From the NCBI GenBank assembly GCA_946529195.1, contig CAMMZE010000067.1:1-6240 (forward strand): a stretch of 6,240 nt of DNA, read 5' to 3'. Of this stretch, positions 1-5,880 are shown in pieces. The stretch is from an uncultured Lachnospiraceae bacterium (GTDB lineage: Bacteria; Bacillota_A; Clostridia; Lachnospirales; Lachnospiraceae). A program made the translations under genes and the position numbers. Below the pieces are notes generated by a model. It saw nothing but the letters and a program-made list of their open reading frames with translations, did not search any database and was not told where the DNA came from. The number at the start of each line of letters is the position of its first letter. Position 1 is the stretch's first letter.

Positions 1-60
1 ATGGGCAACATCAGAGACGTGCTGCCCTTCCCCAGAACCGTAGGAACCTGCGAACTGTAA
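1..60 (+). CDS. asnS: Asparaginyl-tRNA synthetase, C-terminal 19 residues (5' end outside window)
   Basis: Frame 1 reads 19 codons to a TAA at 58-60. The peptide contains GNIRDVLPFPRT and ends CEL. This matches the conserved C-terminal tail of class II asparaginyl-tRNA synthetases, where the stretch after motif 3 reads NIRDV(I/L)PFPRTxGxxE(F/L) and lies by the ATP site. The enzyme charges tRNA-Asn with asparagine in the cytoplasm. The ATG at base 1 is an internal methionine codon in this reading, since AsnRS proteins are about 430-470 residues long and the tail is normally preceded by a TG-M context. A strong terminator follows 17 bases after the stop, consistent with the end of a transcription unit. 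AspRS has a related tail but usually reads with AFPK rather than PFPR. The identity rests on a short peptide, so it is good but not absolute. Confidence 0.85.
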   Translation: MGNIRDVLPFPRTVGTCEL

Positions 61-77
61 AAATCATAAAATCCATC

Positions 78-119
78 AAGCCTCCGACAGTCAGGAGAAA
101 CTGGCTGCCGGGGGCTTTT
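78..119 (+). terminator. Rho-independent terminator after asnS
   Basis: A 17-base arm (78-94) pairs with a 17-base arm (101-117) around the six-base loop GAGAAA. I count one A-C mismatch and two G-U wobbles; the rest are Watson-Crick pairs. The stem closes into TTTT at 116-119, after which the run is broken by GGG. The long stem and its place just past the asnS stop support a terminator, although the U-tract is short. It separates asnS from the toxin-antitoxin promoter. Confidence 0.8.
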
Positions 120-133
120 GGGTCTGAAAAAAC

Positions 134-163
134 TTGAATATAATAGGCATATCATGATATAAT
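134..163 (+). promoter_or_regulatory. Sigma-A-type promoter of the toxin-antitoxin operon
   Basis: A -35-like TTGAAT (134-139) and a perfect -10 TATAAT (158-163) are separated by 18 bases. This would place the transcript start near base 170 and give a leader of about 24 bases before the antitoxin ATG at 194. A second TATAAT at 139-144 has no good -35 partner. Position and match to consensus are seen directly; activity is inferred. Confidence 0.7.
149..160. promoter_or_regulatory. Perfect 12-bp palindrome overlapping the -10 element, probable antitoxin operator
   Basis: ATATCATGATAT is its own reverse complement and runs into the -10 hexamer at 158-163. Type II antitoxins of the Phd/YefM and RelB families commonly repress their own operon by binding palindromes that overlap the promoter. 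The palindrome and overlap are seen; its role as an operator is inferred. Short AT-rich palindromes also occur by chance. Confidence 0.5.
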
Positions 164-180
164 TTGGCTATCTACAAGAA

Positions 181-185
181 GGGAG
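181..185 (+). promoter_or_regulatory. Ribosome-binding site setting the antitoxin start at ATG 194
   Basis: GGGAG lies eight bases before ATG 194. The longer reading from TTG 164 would start directly against the -10 box and upstream of the predicted transcript start, so it is not credible. Confidence 0.7.
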
Positions 186-193
186 TGAAGCAG

Positions 194-472
194 ATGCCGA
201 CATTACAGGAAACAATCAGACCTTCTGCAGACCTGAGAAATCATTACAGTGAGATCTCCAGGCAATGCAGGGAGGAGAGAACAGCAGTGATCATTACAGT
301 AAACGGCCGGGGAGATACCGTGTCCTTATCCTTTGAAGAATATAAAAATATGAAGTCACGGATTGAGCTCCTTGAGCTTCTTGCAGAGGCAGAGGACGAT
401 ATCAGAAACGGCCGGGTGGCACCTGCCCGCGAGACATTCCAGGATCTGCGCAGTATGCTGCAGGAGGGATGA
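194..472 (+). CDS. Type II toxin-antitoxin system antitoxin, Phd/YefM family
   Basis: This 92-residue protein has the Phd/YefM layout. The N-terminal half carries IRPSADLRNHYSEI, the segment typical of the DNA-binding dimer fold, then the beta-strand stretch AVIITVNGRGDTVSLSFEEY (about 31-50). The C-terminal third (about 55-90) is charged and predicted helical, which is where these antitoxins wrap and neutralise their toxin. The length fits the family (80-95 residues). The toxin gene begins at the stop codon, so the two are translated together. Autoregulation is likely through the palindrome at 149-160. The start is set by the GGGAG site; an upstream TTG would lie on the promoter. The family is clear; the exact named subtype is not. 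Confidence 0.88.
   Translation: MPTLQETIRPSADLRNHYSEISRQCREERTAVIITVNGRGDTVSLSFEEYKNMKSRIELLELLAEAEDDIRNGRVAPARETFQDLRSMLQEG
463..467 (+). promoter_or_regulatory. Ribosome-binding site deciding the toxin start (ATG 475 rather than ATG 469)
   Basis: GGAGG inside the last codons of the antitoxin is only one base from ATG 469 but seven bases from ATG 475. The second spacing is normal for initiation, so the toxin most likely begins at MKYQIV. Confidence 0.6.
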
Positions 473-474
473 TC

Positions 475-792
475 ATGAAATATCAGATTGTCCGGACTGA
501 TACGGCAGATGCCGGAATCAGGAAAATCATCCTGTATATTGCACAAAGTTTTGGAAATGTGACAGCCCTGAAAAAACTGGATGAGATCGAGCAGGCTGTA
601 ATGCTGCTGGGCGATGACCCTTATATCGGAACAGAGCCAAGATATCCTCTCTTAAGACGAAAAGGGTATAAAGTTCTGATTCTGGAAAAGGATCTGGTAT
701 TTTATAAAATAGATGAGGAAGAGCACAGAGTGATTATTTGTGCGGTAGTGGATCAGAGGCAGGACTATCTGAATATCATCAGAGGGCTTTGA
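475..792 (+). CDS. Type II toxin-antitoxin system toxin, RelE/ParE family
   Basis: This 105-residue basic protein follows the antitoxin directly. It shows the RelE/ParE pattern: a helical pair near 11-45 (IRKIILYIAQSFGN, then LDEIEQAVMLL), the strand segment YKVLILEKDLVFYKID (65-80), and the closing VIICAVVDQRQDYLNII (86-102), which matches the family's terminal strand and arginine-tyrosine end. RelE members cut mRNA on the ribosome and ParE members poison DNA gyrase; the sequence alone does not let me choose. The ATG at 469 overlaps the antitoxin TGA, but the ribosome-binding site favours ATG 475. The stop lies 14 bases before the next gene. Sampled G+C is low here (18 of 60 bases at 661-720), which fits a mobile module. 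Confidence 0.86.
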   Translation: MKYQIVRTDTADAGIRKIILYIAQSFGNVTALKKLDEIEQAVMLLGDDPYIGTEPRYPLLRRKGYKVLILEKDLVFYKIDEEEHRVIICAVVDQRQDYLNIIRGL

Positions 793-806
793 TAGAAGGA
801 GTTCAT

Positions 807-1565
807 ATGAGTATATATAGAGAGAAAAAACTGGATACGGACAGGGGATACCACATTTCCTGCCTGTCCTGGATCGAAGATAGTGATAAAGAGCTGCTTC
901 TTTGCGTACGGGGTTTCGGCGGCGGAGCTTTTTCGACAGTCGTGGAGAAAATCGCTATGGAGATGAAGAAGCTGGGAATCGGGACATTTTCCTTTACCTG
1001 GCCGGCTCACGGCAACAGCGACGCGTCCGGAGATATGCTGACTGTAGAAAACTGTCTGGCAGACATGGAGGATGCAGTCAGCCATTTAAAGGAACTGTAT
1101 CCGGGGAGAAAGCTTTCCTGTTTTGCCACCAGCTTTGGTGGTTTTATGGCGGCAGTATACCATCAGAAGCATCCGGAAGACTTTGAAAAAATCATCCTCC
1201 GGTCTCCGGCAGTCCGGATGGCCGATATCATCATGCATTTCATGAATGAAGAACAGAGAGCGGCTTACCTGGCCGGGGAGAAGCTCAATTTCGGCTTCGG
1301 AGACAATCCCCTGATTCTGGGAAAGGCCTACTATGAGAGCCTGCTCCGATATCCGGTGGCTGAAATGCAGCTTTGCAGGCCGGATAAGTTTTCCATCATC
1401 CAGGGGGACGCGGATGAGATCGTACCGCCTGCGGATGTCAGGAATTATGCCGCGCGAAACAAGATTCCCGTTTTCTGGGCAGAAGGGGCGGATCACCAGT
1501 ATACCAATCCCGGCGGTCTGGATGCCGTGCTGACCTATACAAAACAGATTATGACAGGAGCATAA
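807..1565 (+). CDS. Alpha/beta hydrolase (serine aminopeptidase S33/Hydrolase_4-like)
   Basis: This 252-residue cytoplasmic protein has the alpha/beta hydrolase order of motifs. An oxyanion-hole loop RGFGGG lies at 35-40 and a WPAHGNSD segment at 65-72. The nucleophile elbow ATSFGG puts Ser109 at the centre, Asp203 sits in GDADEIVP, and His230 in GADHQYT. These form a plausible Ser-Asp-His triad at the expected spacing. The elbow is A-x-S-x-G rather than the usual G-x-S-x-G. The substrate cannot be read from sequence; esterase, lipase-like or acyl-transfer roles are all possible. No signal peptide is visible. ATG 807 is chosen because AAGGAG at 796-801 stands five bases upstream; the frame is open further back, to an ATG at 738, but that would overlap the toxin gene. 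It ends four bases before the MscS gene. Confidence 0.85.
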   Translation: MSIYREKKLDTDRGYHISCLSWIEDSDKELLLCVRGFGGGAFSTVVEKIAMEMKKLGIGTFSFTWPAHGNSDASGDMLTVENCLADMEDAVSHLKELYPGRKLSCFATSFGGFMAAVYHQKHPEDFEKIILRSPAVRMADIIMHFMNEEQRAAYLAGEKLNFGFGDNPLILGKAYYESLLRYPVAEMQLCRPDKFSIIQGDADEIVPPADVRNYAARNKIPVFWAEGADHQYTNPGGLDAVLTYTKQIMTGA

Positions 1566-1569
1566 AGCC

Positions 1570-2562
1570 ATGCTGAATATCAACAGATTCATGTTCGCTT
1601 TTGCAGCAGCAAAGGCAGAGACAGCAGCAGAGGAGGCAGCAAAGCTTTCCTGGCAGGAAATCGAGGGAATCATCGTTTCTCCGTTTTTCAAAGCTGCAGT
1701 CACTCTGCTTGTGATGCTGATCCTCTGGAAGCTGATCAACCGGGGACTGAAAAGATATCGGGAGAAAGGGGCGGGAAATCTGCTCCCATCCTTTATCGGC
1801 GGCATCTTAAAGGCACTGGTTGTGATCATAGGAGGCATCCGGATTTTTAATGCATTCGGACTCTTTACAGGCCTGGGATCCCAGCTCTTTATGTCCTCCT
1901 CTCTGATTGTGGCTGTTTTAGGCTTTATTTTTCAGGAGGGGATATCCAATATCATCCACGGATTCCTGATCTCCCTCTTCCAGCCTTTTAACATCGGGGA
2001 CCGGGTGAGAATTACGGTGGACGGACTTTCCATCACCGGCTATATCGATGCCATTTCCCTGCGCCATACGGTGATCATCAATATTCTGGATTCTTCACGC
2101 GTCATCGTGCCCAACAGCAAGATGGACACCTGCGTGATTGAGAACACCTACATCGATAACGAAGCCTCCAATTCCGCTTTTCTGGATATCTCCATCACCT
2201 ATGAGTCGGATCTGGAAAAGGCAGTTGCGCTGCTGCGGCAGGTTGTGCAGGAGCATCCTTCTGTGGCAGAGGAGAGACGAAGGCGGGGGATCACGGATCC
2301 GGTTCCGGTCCTGGTGTGGGACCTGGAGGATTCCGGAATTCTTTTGCGGGCAACCGTCATCACCAAAACGGTAGAGGAGAATTTCGTTGTCTGCAGCGAT
2401 ATCCGCAGAACTCTGATCAGGCGCTTTAAAGAGGAGCCGGATCTGGATATGGCTTACCCGCATATGCATGTGGTAGGCCTGGAAGGCCTTGCTGCCTCGC
2501 AGGAAAAGGGAACGGAAAACATTGCCGCTGCACAGGGGCAGGAACCGGATGGTGACGCATAA
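1570..2562 (+). CDS. Mechanosensitive ion channel, MscS family
   Basis: This is a 330-residue membrane protein. Three hydrophobic segments appear near 36-57, 75-98 and 105-138. The third is the pore helix and runs into FQPFNIGDRVRI, the signature of the MscS family (consensus PFxxGDxI). The following 140-190 region is the beta domain (VDGLSITGYIDAISLRHT, then RVIVPNSKM), and 200-300 is the alpha/beta cytoplasmic vestibule. Such channels open under membrane tension and release solutes after osmotic downshock. The length is slightly above that of E. coli MscS (286 residues), owing to an N-terminal Ala/Glu-rich stretch and an acidic tail of about 30 residues after 300. AGGAG at 1556-1560 is nine bases before the ATG. 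The stop overlaps the mutY start by one base, so translation is probably coupled. Confidence 0.92.
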   Translation: MLNINRFMFAFAAAKAETAAEEAAKLSWQEIEGIIVSPFFKAAVTLLVMLILWKLINRGLKRYREKGAGNLLPSFIGGILKALVVIIGGIRIFNAFGLFTGLGSQLFMSSSLIVAVLGFIFQEGISNIIHGFLISLFQPFNIGDRVRITVDGLSITGYIDAISLRHTVIINILDSSRVIVPNSKMDTCVIENTYIDNEASNSAFLDISITYESDLEKAVALLRQVVQEHPSVAEERRRRGITDPVPVLVWDLEDSGILLRATVITKTVEENFVVCSDIRRTLIRRFKEEPDLDMAYPHMHVVGLEGLAASQEKGTENIAAAQGQEPDGDA

Positions 2563-3632
2563 TGGAAGGGAACAGAGAACAGGAGTCCCTTTTGCAGTGG
2601 TATGATGAGAACCGGCGCATTCTGCCCTGGAGAGAGGATCCGACGCCCTACCATGTCTGGATCTCTGAGATTATGCTGCAGCAGACCCGGGTGGAGGCCG
2701 TAAAAGGCTACTATGACCGTTTCCTGGCCGCCTTGCCGGATATCAAAAGTCTGGCAGAGGCAGAAGAGGATACTTATCTCAAACTCTGGGAAGGGCTGGG
2801 CTACTACAGCCGGGTCCGCAATCTTCATAAAGCCGCACAGCAGATCATGGAGGAATACGGCGGTCAGATGCCGCATACTTCCAGAGAACTGCAGAAGATT
2901 GCCGGCATCGGTCCCTACACAGGGGCAGCCATTGCATCTATCGCTTTTGGTGAGCGGATCCCGGCGATCGACGGCAACCTGCTCCGCATTTTTGCCCGCA
3001 GAAAAGCCTATGAGCACGATATCAAAACACCGCAGGCCAGAAAGGCGGCTGAAGCCTTTTTCATGGAGACTTTTCCGGAAGAGAGACCGGGCGACTACAA
3101 TCAGGCCCTGATGGACCTGGGAGCGACCGTCTGTCTGCCAAACGGAGCGCCTCATTGTGAGGCCTGTCCCTGGGCAGACTTGTGTCAGGCTCATGCGCAA
3201 AGTATGGAGACCGTATATCCGATGGCGGCTCCTAAGAAGGCCCGTAAGATCGAGGAAAAGACCGTTTTCCTGATCTACTATGCAGATATGCTGGCCCTGG
3301 CCAAACGGCCGGAAAAAGGGCTCCTGGCGGGTCTTTATGAGTTTCCGAATACAGCTGGTAAGCTGACTGCAGAGGAAGCGGCAGACCATGTGAAGAGCCT
3401 GGGTTTTTCCGCCCTGCAGATTCGGGCCCTGCCGGAAGCAAAACACATCTTTACCCACCGGGAATGGCATATGACAGGTTACGAGGTCCGCGCGGATGAG
3501 TGGCAGCCGGTTCCGGAAAAAAAGGAAAAGACGGACCTCTTTCTGGCGTCAGAGGAGGAGATGAGGGACAAGTATTCCATCCCATCAGCCTTTTCTTATT
3601 ATGTAAAAGAGATTCGTTTCAGAAAACTGTGA
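2562..3632 (+). CDS. mutY: A/G-specific adenine glycosylase MutY
   Basis: This 356-residue base-excision repair enzyme removes adenine mispaired with 8-oxoguanine, preventing G-to-T changes. LPWRxxPTPYHVWISEIMLQQT (21-42) carries Glu36, the expected catalytic acid. A helix-hairpin-helix stretch, IAGIGPYTGAAIASIAF (113-129), leads to Asp137 in IDGN, the expected catalytic aspartate. Four cysteines at 191, 199, 202 and 208 fit the 4Fe-4S cluster, with first spacing C-x7-C, one residue longer than in E. coli. The C-terminal NUDIX-like 8-oxoG recognition domain covers about 232-350, with KRPEKGLLAGLYEFP and an FTHREW segment. The full family length is present and intact. The start ATG shares its A with the MscS stop (TAATG); GGTGA at 2551-2555 may serve as the ribosome-binding site. 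Confidence 0.96.
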   Translation: MEGNREQESLLQWYDENRRILPWREDPTPYHVWISEIMLQQTRVEAVKGYYDRFLAALPDIKSLAEAEEDTYLKLWEGLGYYSRVRNLHKAAQQIMEEYGGQMPHTSRELQKIAGIGPYTGAAIASIAFGERIPAIDGNLLRIFARRKAYEHDIKTPQARKAAEAFFMETFPEERPGDYNQALMDLGATVCLPNGAPHCEACPWADLCQAHAQSMETVYPMAAPKKARKIEEKTVFLIYYADMLALAKRPEKGLLAGLYEFPNTAGKLTAEEAADHVKSLGFSALQIRALPEAKHIFTHREWHMTGYEVRADEWQPVPEKKEKTDLFLASEEEMRDKYSIPSAFSYYVKEIRFRKL

Positions 3633-3669
3633 AACCATATAGAAAGAGGAATCAGGAGAGAGAAAACAG

Positions 3670-4689
3670 ATGGGAATCTTGAGGAAACCAATCAGAGCCG
3701 GTAAGTTTGAACTTGGCAGCAGGCTGGTCATGCCGCCTATGGCAACCGGGTTTTCGGATGGCGGCTATGTCACAGACCTCCTGATCAGTCATTACGTGAA
3801 GCGGAGCGCAGGTCAATGCCTGGGGCTTGTCACGGTCGAGCACTGTTTTATCTGCCCGGAAGGGAAGGCCAGCAAAAACCAGCTCTCTGCAGCGGATGAT
3901 TCGGTCATCCCGGGTCTGGCCCGGCTGGCGGACGCCATTCATGCAAACCGGACGCCGGTTATCCTGCAGATCAGTCATGCGGGAAGCGCCTTCCGGCCTT
4001 TTGACCAGAGCATCCCTCTGATCGGTCCCAGTCCTGTTTTTAACCCGCACAACACCAATGCCATCCGAAACGGTCTGCCGCTTCCGCGTCAGCTGAGCCT
4101 GGAAGAAATCGGGCAGCTGAGAGAGGCTTTTATCAGTGCCGCTCTGCGAGCGCAGCAGGCAGGTTTTGACGGTGCGGAAATCCATAGTGCCCACGGCTAT
4201 CTTCTGGACACTTTTTATTCGCCACTGACCAATCGCAGAAAGGATGACTATACAGGAGATACGCTGGAAGGAAGGACCAGGCTACAGGTCGAGATTCTGC
4301 GTGAAATCCGCCGGAGAGCAGGAGAGGATTTTCTCCTGTCAATCCGCCTTGGCGCAAGTGACTATACCGAGGGAGGTGCAGACATTTCAGAAGTGCCGCA
4401 GGCCTGCCGGATTCTGGAGGAGGCAGGAGCGGACATGATCAGCATCTCCGGAGGACTCTGCTTTTATATCAGACCGGGCTGCGAGGAGCCGGGATGGTTT
4501 GCGGAACTGTCCGAGGCAGCAAAAAGCGCGGTCAGCATTCCGGTGCTTCTGACAGGGGGAATCCGAAAATATGAGGACGCAGCTGCACTGCTGAAGGAAG
4601 GAAAGGCAGACCTGATTGGGATTGGCAGGTCTCTGCTCAAAGATAAAAGAATGGCAAGAAAAATGATGGAAGTGGATAAGATGGCTTAA
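3670..4689 (+). CDS. NADH:flavin oxidoreductase, Old Yellow Enzyme family
   Basis: This 339-residue protein fits a single FMN-binding TIM barrel. Visible family marks are RLVMPPMATG (18-27), LQISHAGS (99-106), IHSAHGYLLDTFYSPLTNRR (171-190), ADMISISGG (254-262) and VLLTGGIR (292-299). His172 and His175 with Tyr177 match the residues that bind the substrate and donate a proton in YqjM-like enzymes. The usual YGGS after the N-R motif reads YTGD here. It ends after the barrel, so it lacks the iron-sulfur and second flavin domains of the larger 2,4-dienoyl-CoA reductases. It probably reduces an activated C=C bond using NAD(P)H, but the true substrate is unknown. AGGAG at 3654-3658 is 11 bases before the ATG. 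It sits 37 bases after mutY and 14 bases before the zinc-ribbon gene. Confidence 0.9.
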   Translation: MGILRKPIRAGKFELGSRLVMPPMATGFSDGGYVTDLLISHYVKRSAGQCLGLVTVEHCFICPEGKASKNQLSAADDSVIPGLARLADAIHANRTPVILQISHAGSAFRPFDQSIPLIGPSPVFNPHNTNAIRNGLPLPRQLSLEEIGQLREAFISAALRAQQAGFDGAEIHSAHGYLLDTFYSPLTNRRKDDYTGDTLEGRTRLQVEILREIRRRAGEDFLLSIRLGASDYTEGGADISEVPQACRILEEAGADMISISGGLCFYIRPGCEEPGWFAELSEAAKSAVSIPVLLTGGIRKYEDAAALLKEGKADLIGIGRSLLKDKRMARKMMEVDKMA

Positions 4690-4703
4690 AGGAGGATAAG
4701 TCT

Positions 4704-5105
4704 ATGGCATATTGCAGATATTGTGGAACAAACAACGGGGATCATGCCAAATACTGCACCAACTGTGGTTCGCCACTCTCTGCGCAGCCTCGAAGAGAAG
4801 AGAGCAAACCATATGCAAGGCAGTCAGAGCAGCAGCAGCCGGAACCGGATTACATGCAGAGAGAGCCAGAACAGGAATATGTACAGTCTCAGGGGCACTG
4901 GGTTCTGGATACCTTCCTGGCTGCTATTCCGCTCGTAGGGCTGATCCTGCTGATTGTCTGGTCGGTGACAGACCAGCCTGATCTGAGCAAGCAGAGATGG
5001 GCCAGGGCCTCGCTTATCTGGGCCATTATAGGCATTGTGGCAACGATGGTAATCGGTGCCCTGTTCGGAGCTCTGATTGCGGGATTGGGAACAGCGTATC
5101 TGTAA
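4704..5105 (+). CDS. Zinc-ribbon domain-containing small membrane protein
   Basis: This 133-residue protein starts with a four-cysteine zinc ribbon: Cys4 and Cys7 in CRYC, then Cys18 and Cys21 in CTNC. A hydrophilic, Gln/Glu-rich linker covers about 27-65. Two hydrophobic segments follow near 68-88 and 102-132, joined by the loop SVTDQPDLSKQRWARASL. This ribbon-linker-two-helix plan is common in small Firmicutes membrane proteins, most of them without known function. The ribbon would face the cytoplasm if the N-terminus is inside. The ribosome-binding site is strong (AGGAGG, 4690-4695, eight bases before the ATG). It follows the flavin oxidoreductase by 14 bases and is probably cotranscribed with it. 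I assign no biochemical role. Confidence 0.85.
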   Translation: MAYCRYCGTNNGDHAKYCTNCGSPLSAQPRREESKPYARQSEQQQPEPDYMQREPEQEYVQSQGHWVLDTFLAAIPLVGLILLIVWSVTDQPDLSKQRWARASLIWAIIGIVATMVIGALFGALIAGLGTAYL

Positions 5106-5134
5106 GATGGATTAAAAAGCAGTTATGATATTTG

Positions 5135-5141
5135 AAAAGGA
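5135..5141 (+). promoter_or_regulatory. Ribosome-binding site favouring ATG 5149 for the YoaK/DUF1275 gene
   Basis: AAAAGGA ends seven bases before ATG 5149. The upstream in-frame ATG 5125 has only AT-rich sequence before it and no purine-rich site at a usable distance. The shorter start also removes an eight-residue extension. Confidence 0.55.
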
Positions 5142-5148
5142 TGCTGAA

Positions 5149-5796
5149 ATGCAGACATCGGAAAGCTTCAGACTGAGTGCGATATTATCTTTTTCCGGCG
5201 GCTTGCAGGATGCATATACTTACAATGTAAGAGGAAATGTGTTTGCAAATGCGCAAACCGGAAATGTTGTTCTTATGAGCCAGAATTTTATGATGGGGAA
5301 CTGGAACAGCGCAATCCACTATATGCTTCCTTTGATTTCATTTGCCGCAGGAGTCTTTATAACAGAACAAATCGAAAACAGATTCAAAAGCAGCAAAGGT
5401 GTTCATTGGAGACAGCTCGTACTGTTGATTGAAATTGTGCTGCTTGGCATTGTCGGACTTATGCCAACGGATATCAATATTATTGCCAATATGATGGTTT
5501 CTTTTACATGTGCCATGCAGGTCCAGTCATTCAGAAAGGTACACGGTTATGGATATGCCAGCACTATGTGTATCGGAAATCTGAGAAGCGGAACGGAGAG
5601 TTTGTCACAATACCTTAGAAACAGAGACCGGGCTTCCCTGAATAAGGCACTTCATTTCTTTGGTATTATTCTGATTTTTGCCATCGGAGCCGGGGCAGGC
5701 GGTGTTTTATCGAATGTACTCTATGTCAGAACAATATGGATATCACTGCTTTTGCTTGCGGCAGTTACTGTAATGATGATAAAGGATCACAGATAA
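5149..5796 (+). CDS. YoaK family (DUF1275) membrane protein
   Basis: This is a 215-residue, strongly hydrophobic protein (223 if ATG 5125 is used). FSGGLQDAYTY (15-25) followed by VFANAQTGNVVLM (31-43) is the YoaK/DUF1275 signature, where family members read GxxDAxxF and VFxxxxTGN. Hydrophobic segments lie near 10-22, 56-74, 90-105, 110-125, 168-187 and 195-211, giving about six membrane spans. A second internal motif, CAMQVQSF with CIGNLRSG near 121-148, resembles the first half and agrees with the pseudo-repeat of the family. Function is unknown in general; a transport role is often suggested but not shown. Sampled lines have 22-23 G+C per 60 bases against 32-37 in mutY and the oxidoreductase, so its composition differs from its neighbours. 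The gap before it is 43 bases and shows no clear terminator. Confidence 0.85.
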   Translation: MQTSESFRLSAILSFSGGLQDAYTYNVRGNVFANAQTGNVVLMSQNFMMGNWNSAIHYMLPLISFAAGVFITEQIENRFKSSKGVHWRQLVLLIEIVLLGIVGLMPTDINIIANMMVSFTCAMQVQSFRKVHGYGYASTMCIGNLRSGTESLSQYLRNRDRASLNKALHFFGIILIFAIGAGAGGVLSNVLYVRTIWISLLLLAAVTVMMIKDHR

Positions 5797-5880
5797 ATGG
5801 GTATCTGCGGACAGCTGGATCGTTCTGGATGTTTCACGCGATTGTTTTGCGGGATTGGAAAGGCAGTGTTAATACAATGA
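5797..5880 (+). other. Possible 27-codon reading frame overlapping the next start (ATGA)
   Basis: ATG 5797 opens a 27-codon frame (MGICGQLDRSGCF...) that ends at TGA 5878-5880, overlapping the kinase ATG by ATGA. AAAGGA at 5781-5786 is ten bases upstream. The peptide matches nothing I recognise, is cysteine-containing and could be chance. It otherwise lies in the 80-base gap between the YoaK gene and the kinase, in which I see no terminator and no clear promoter. Confidence 0.15.

Noticed and set aside
164..193. TTG start giving the antitoxin ten extra residues
   Set aside because: It abuts the -10 hexamer and would precede the predicted transcript start; ATG 194 has a proper ribosome-binding site.
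240..300. 11-base direct repeat ATCATTACAGT, 50 bases apart within the antitoxin gene
   Set aside because: The copies are in different frames and encode unrelated peptides. There are only two copies with no array, so chance is likely.
738..806. Upstream ATG extending the hydrolase by 23 residues
   Set aside because: It overlaps the conserved end of the toxin gene and the extra residues do not resemble a hydrolase N-terminus; ATG 807 has AAGGAG upstream.
1086..1838. Minus-strand open frame (250 codons) across the hydrolase and mscS genes
   Set aside because: It spans two well-supported sense genes, has no family motif, and is a compositional shadow.
2454..3470. Long minus-strand open frame (338 codons) opposite mutY
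   Set aside because: It lies fully antisense to a clear MutY with all catalytic motifs. Its peptide has no recognisable domain and it reflects the codon pattern of the real gene.
3652..4194. Minus-strand open frame (180 codons) opposite the oxidoreductase
   Set aside because: It is antisense to conserved Old Yellow Enzyme motifs and shows no domain of its own.
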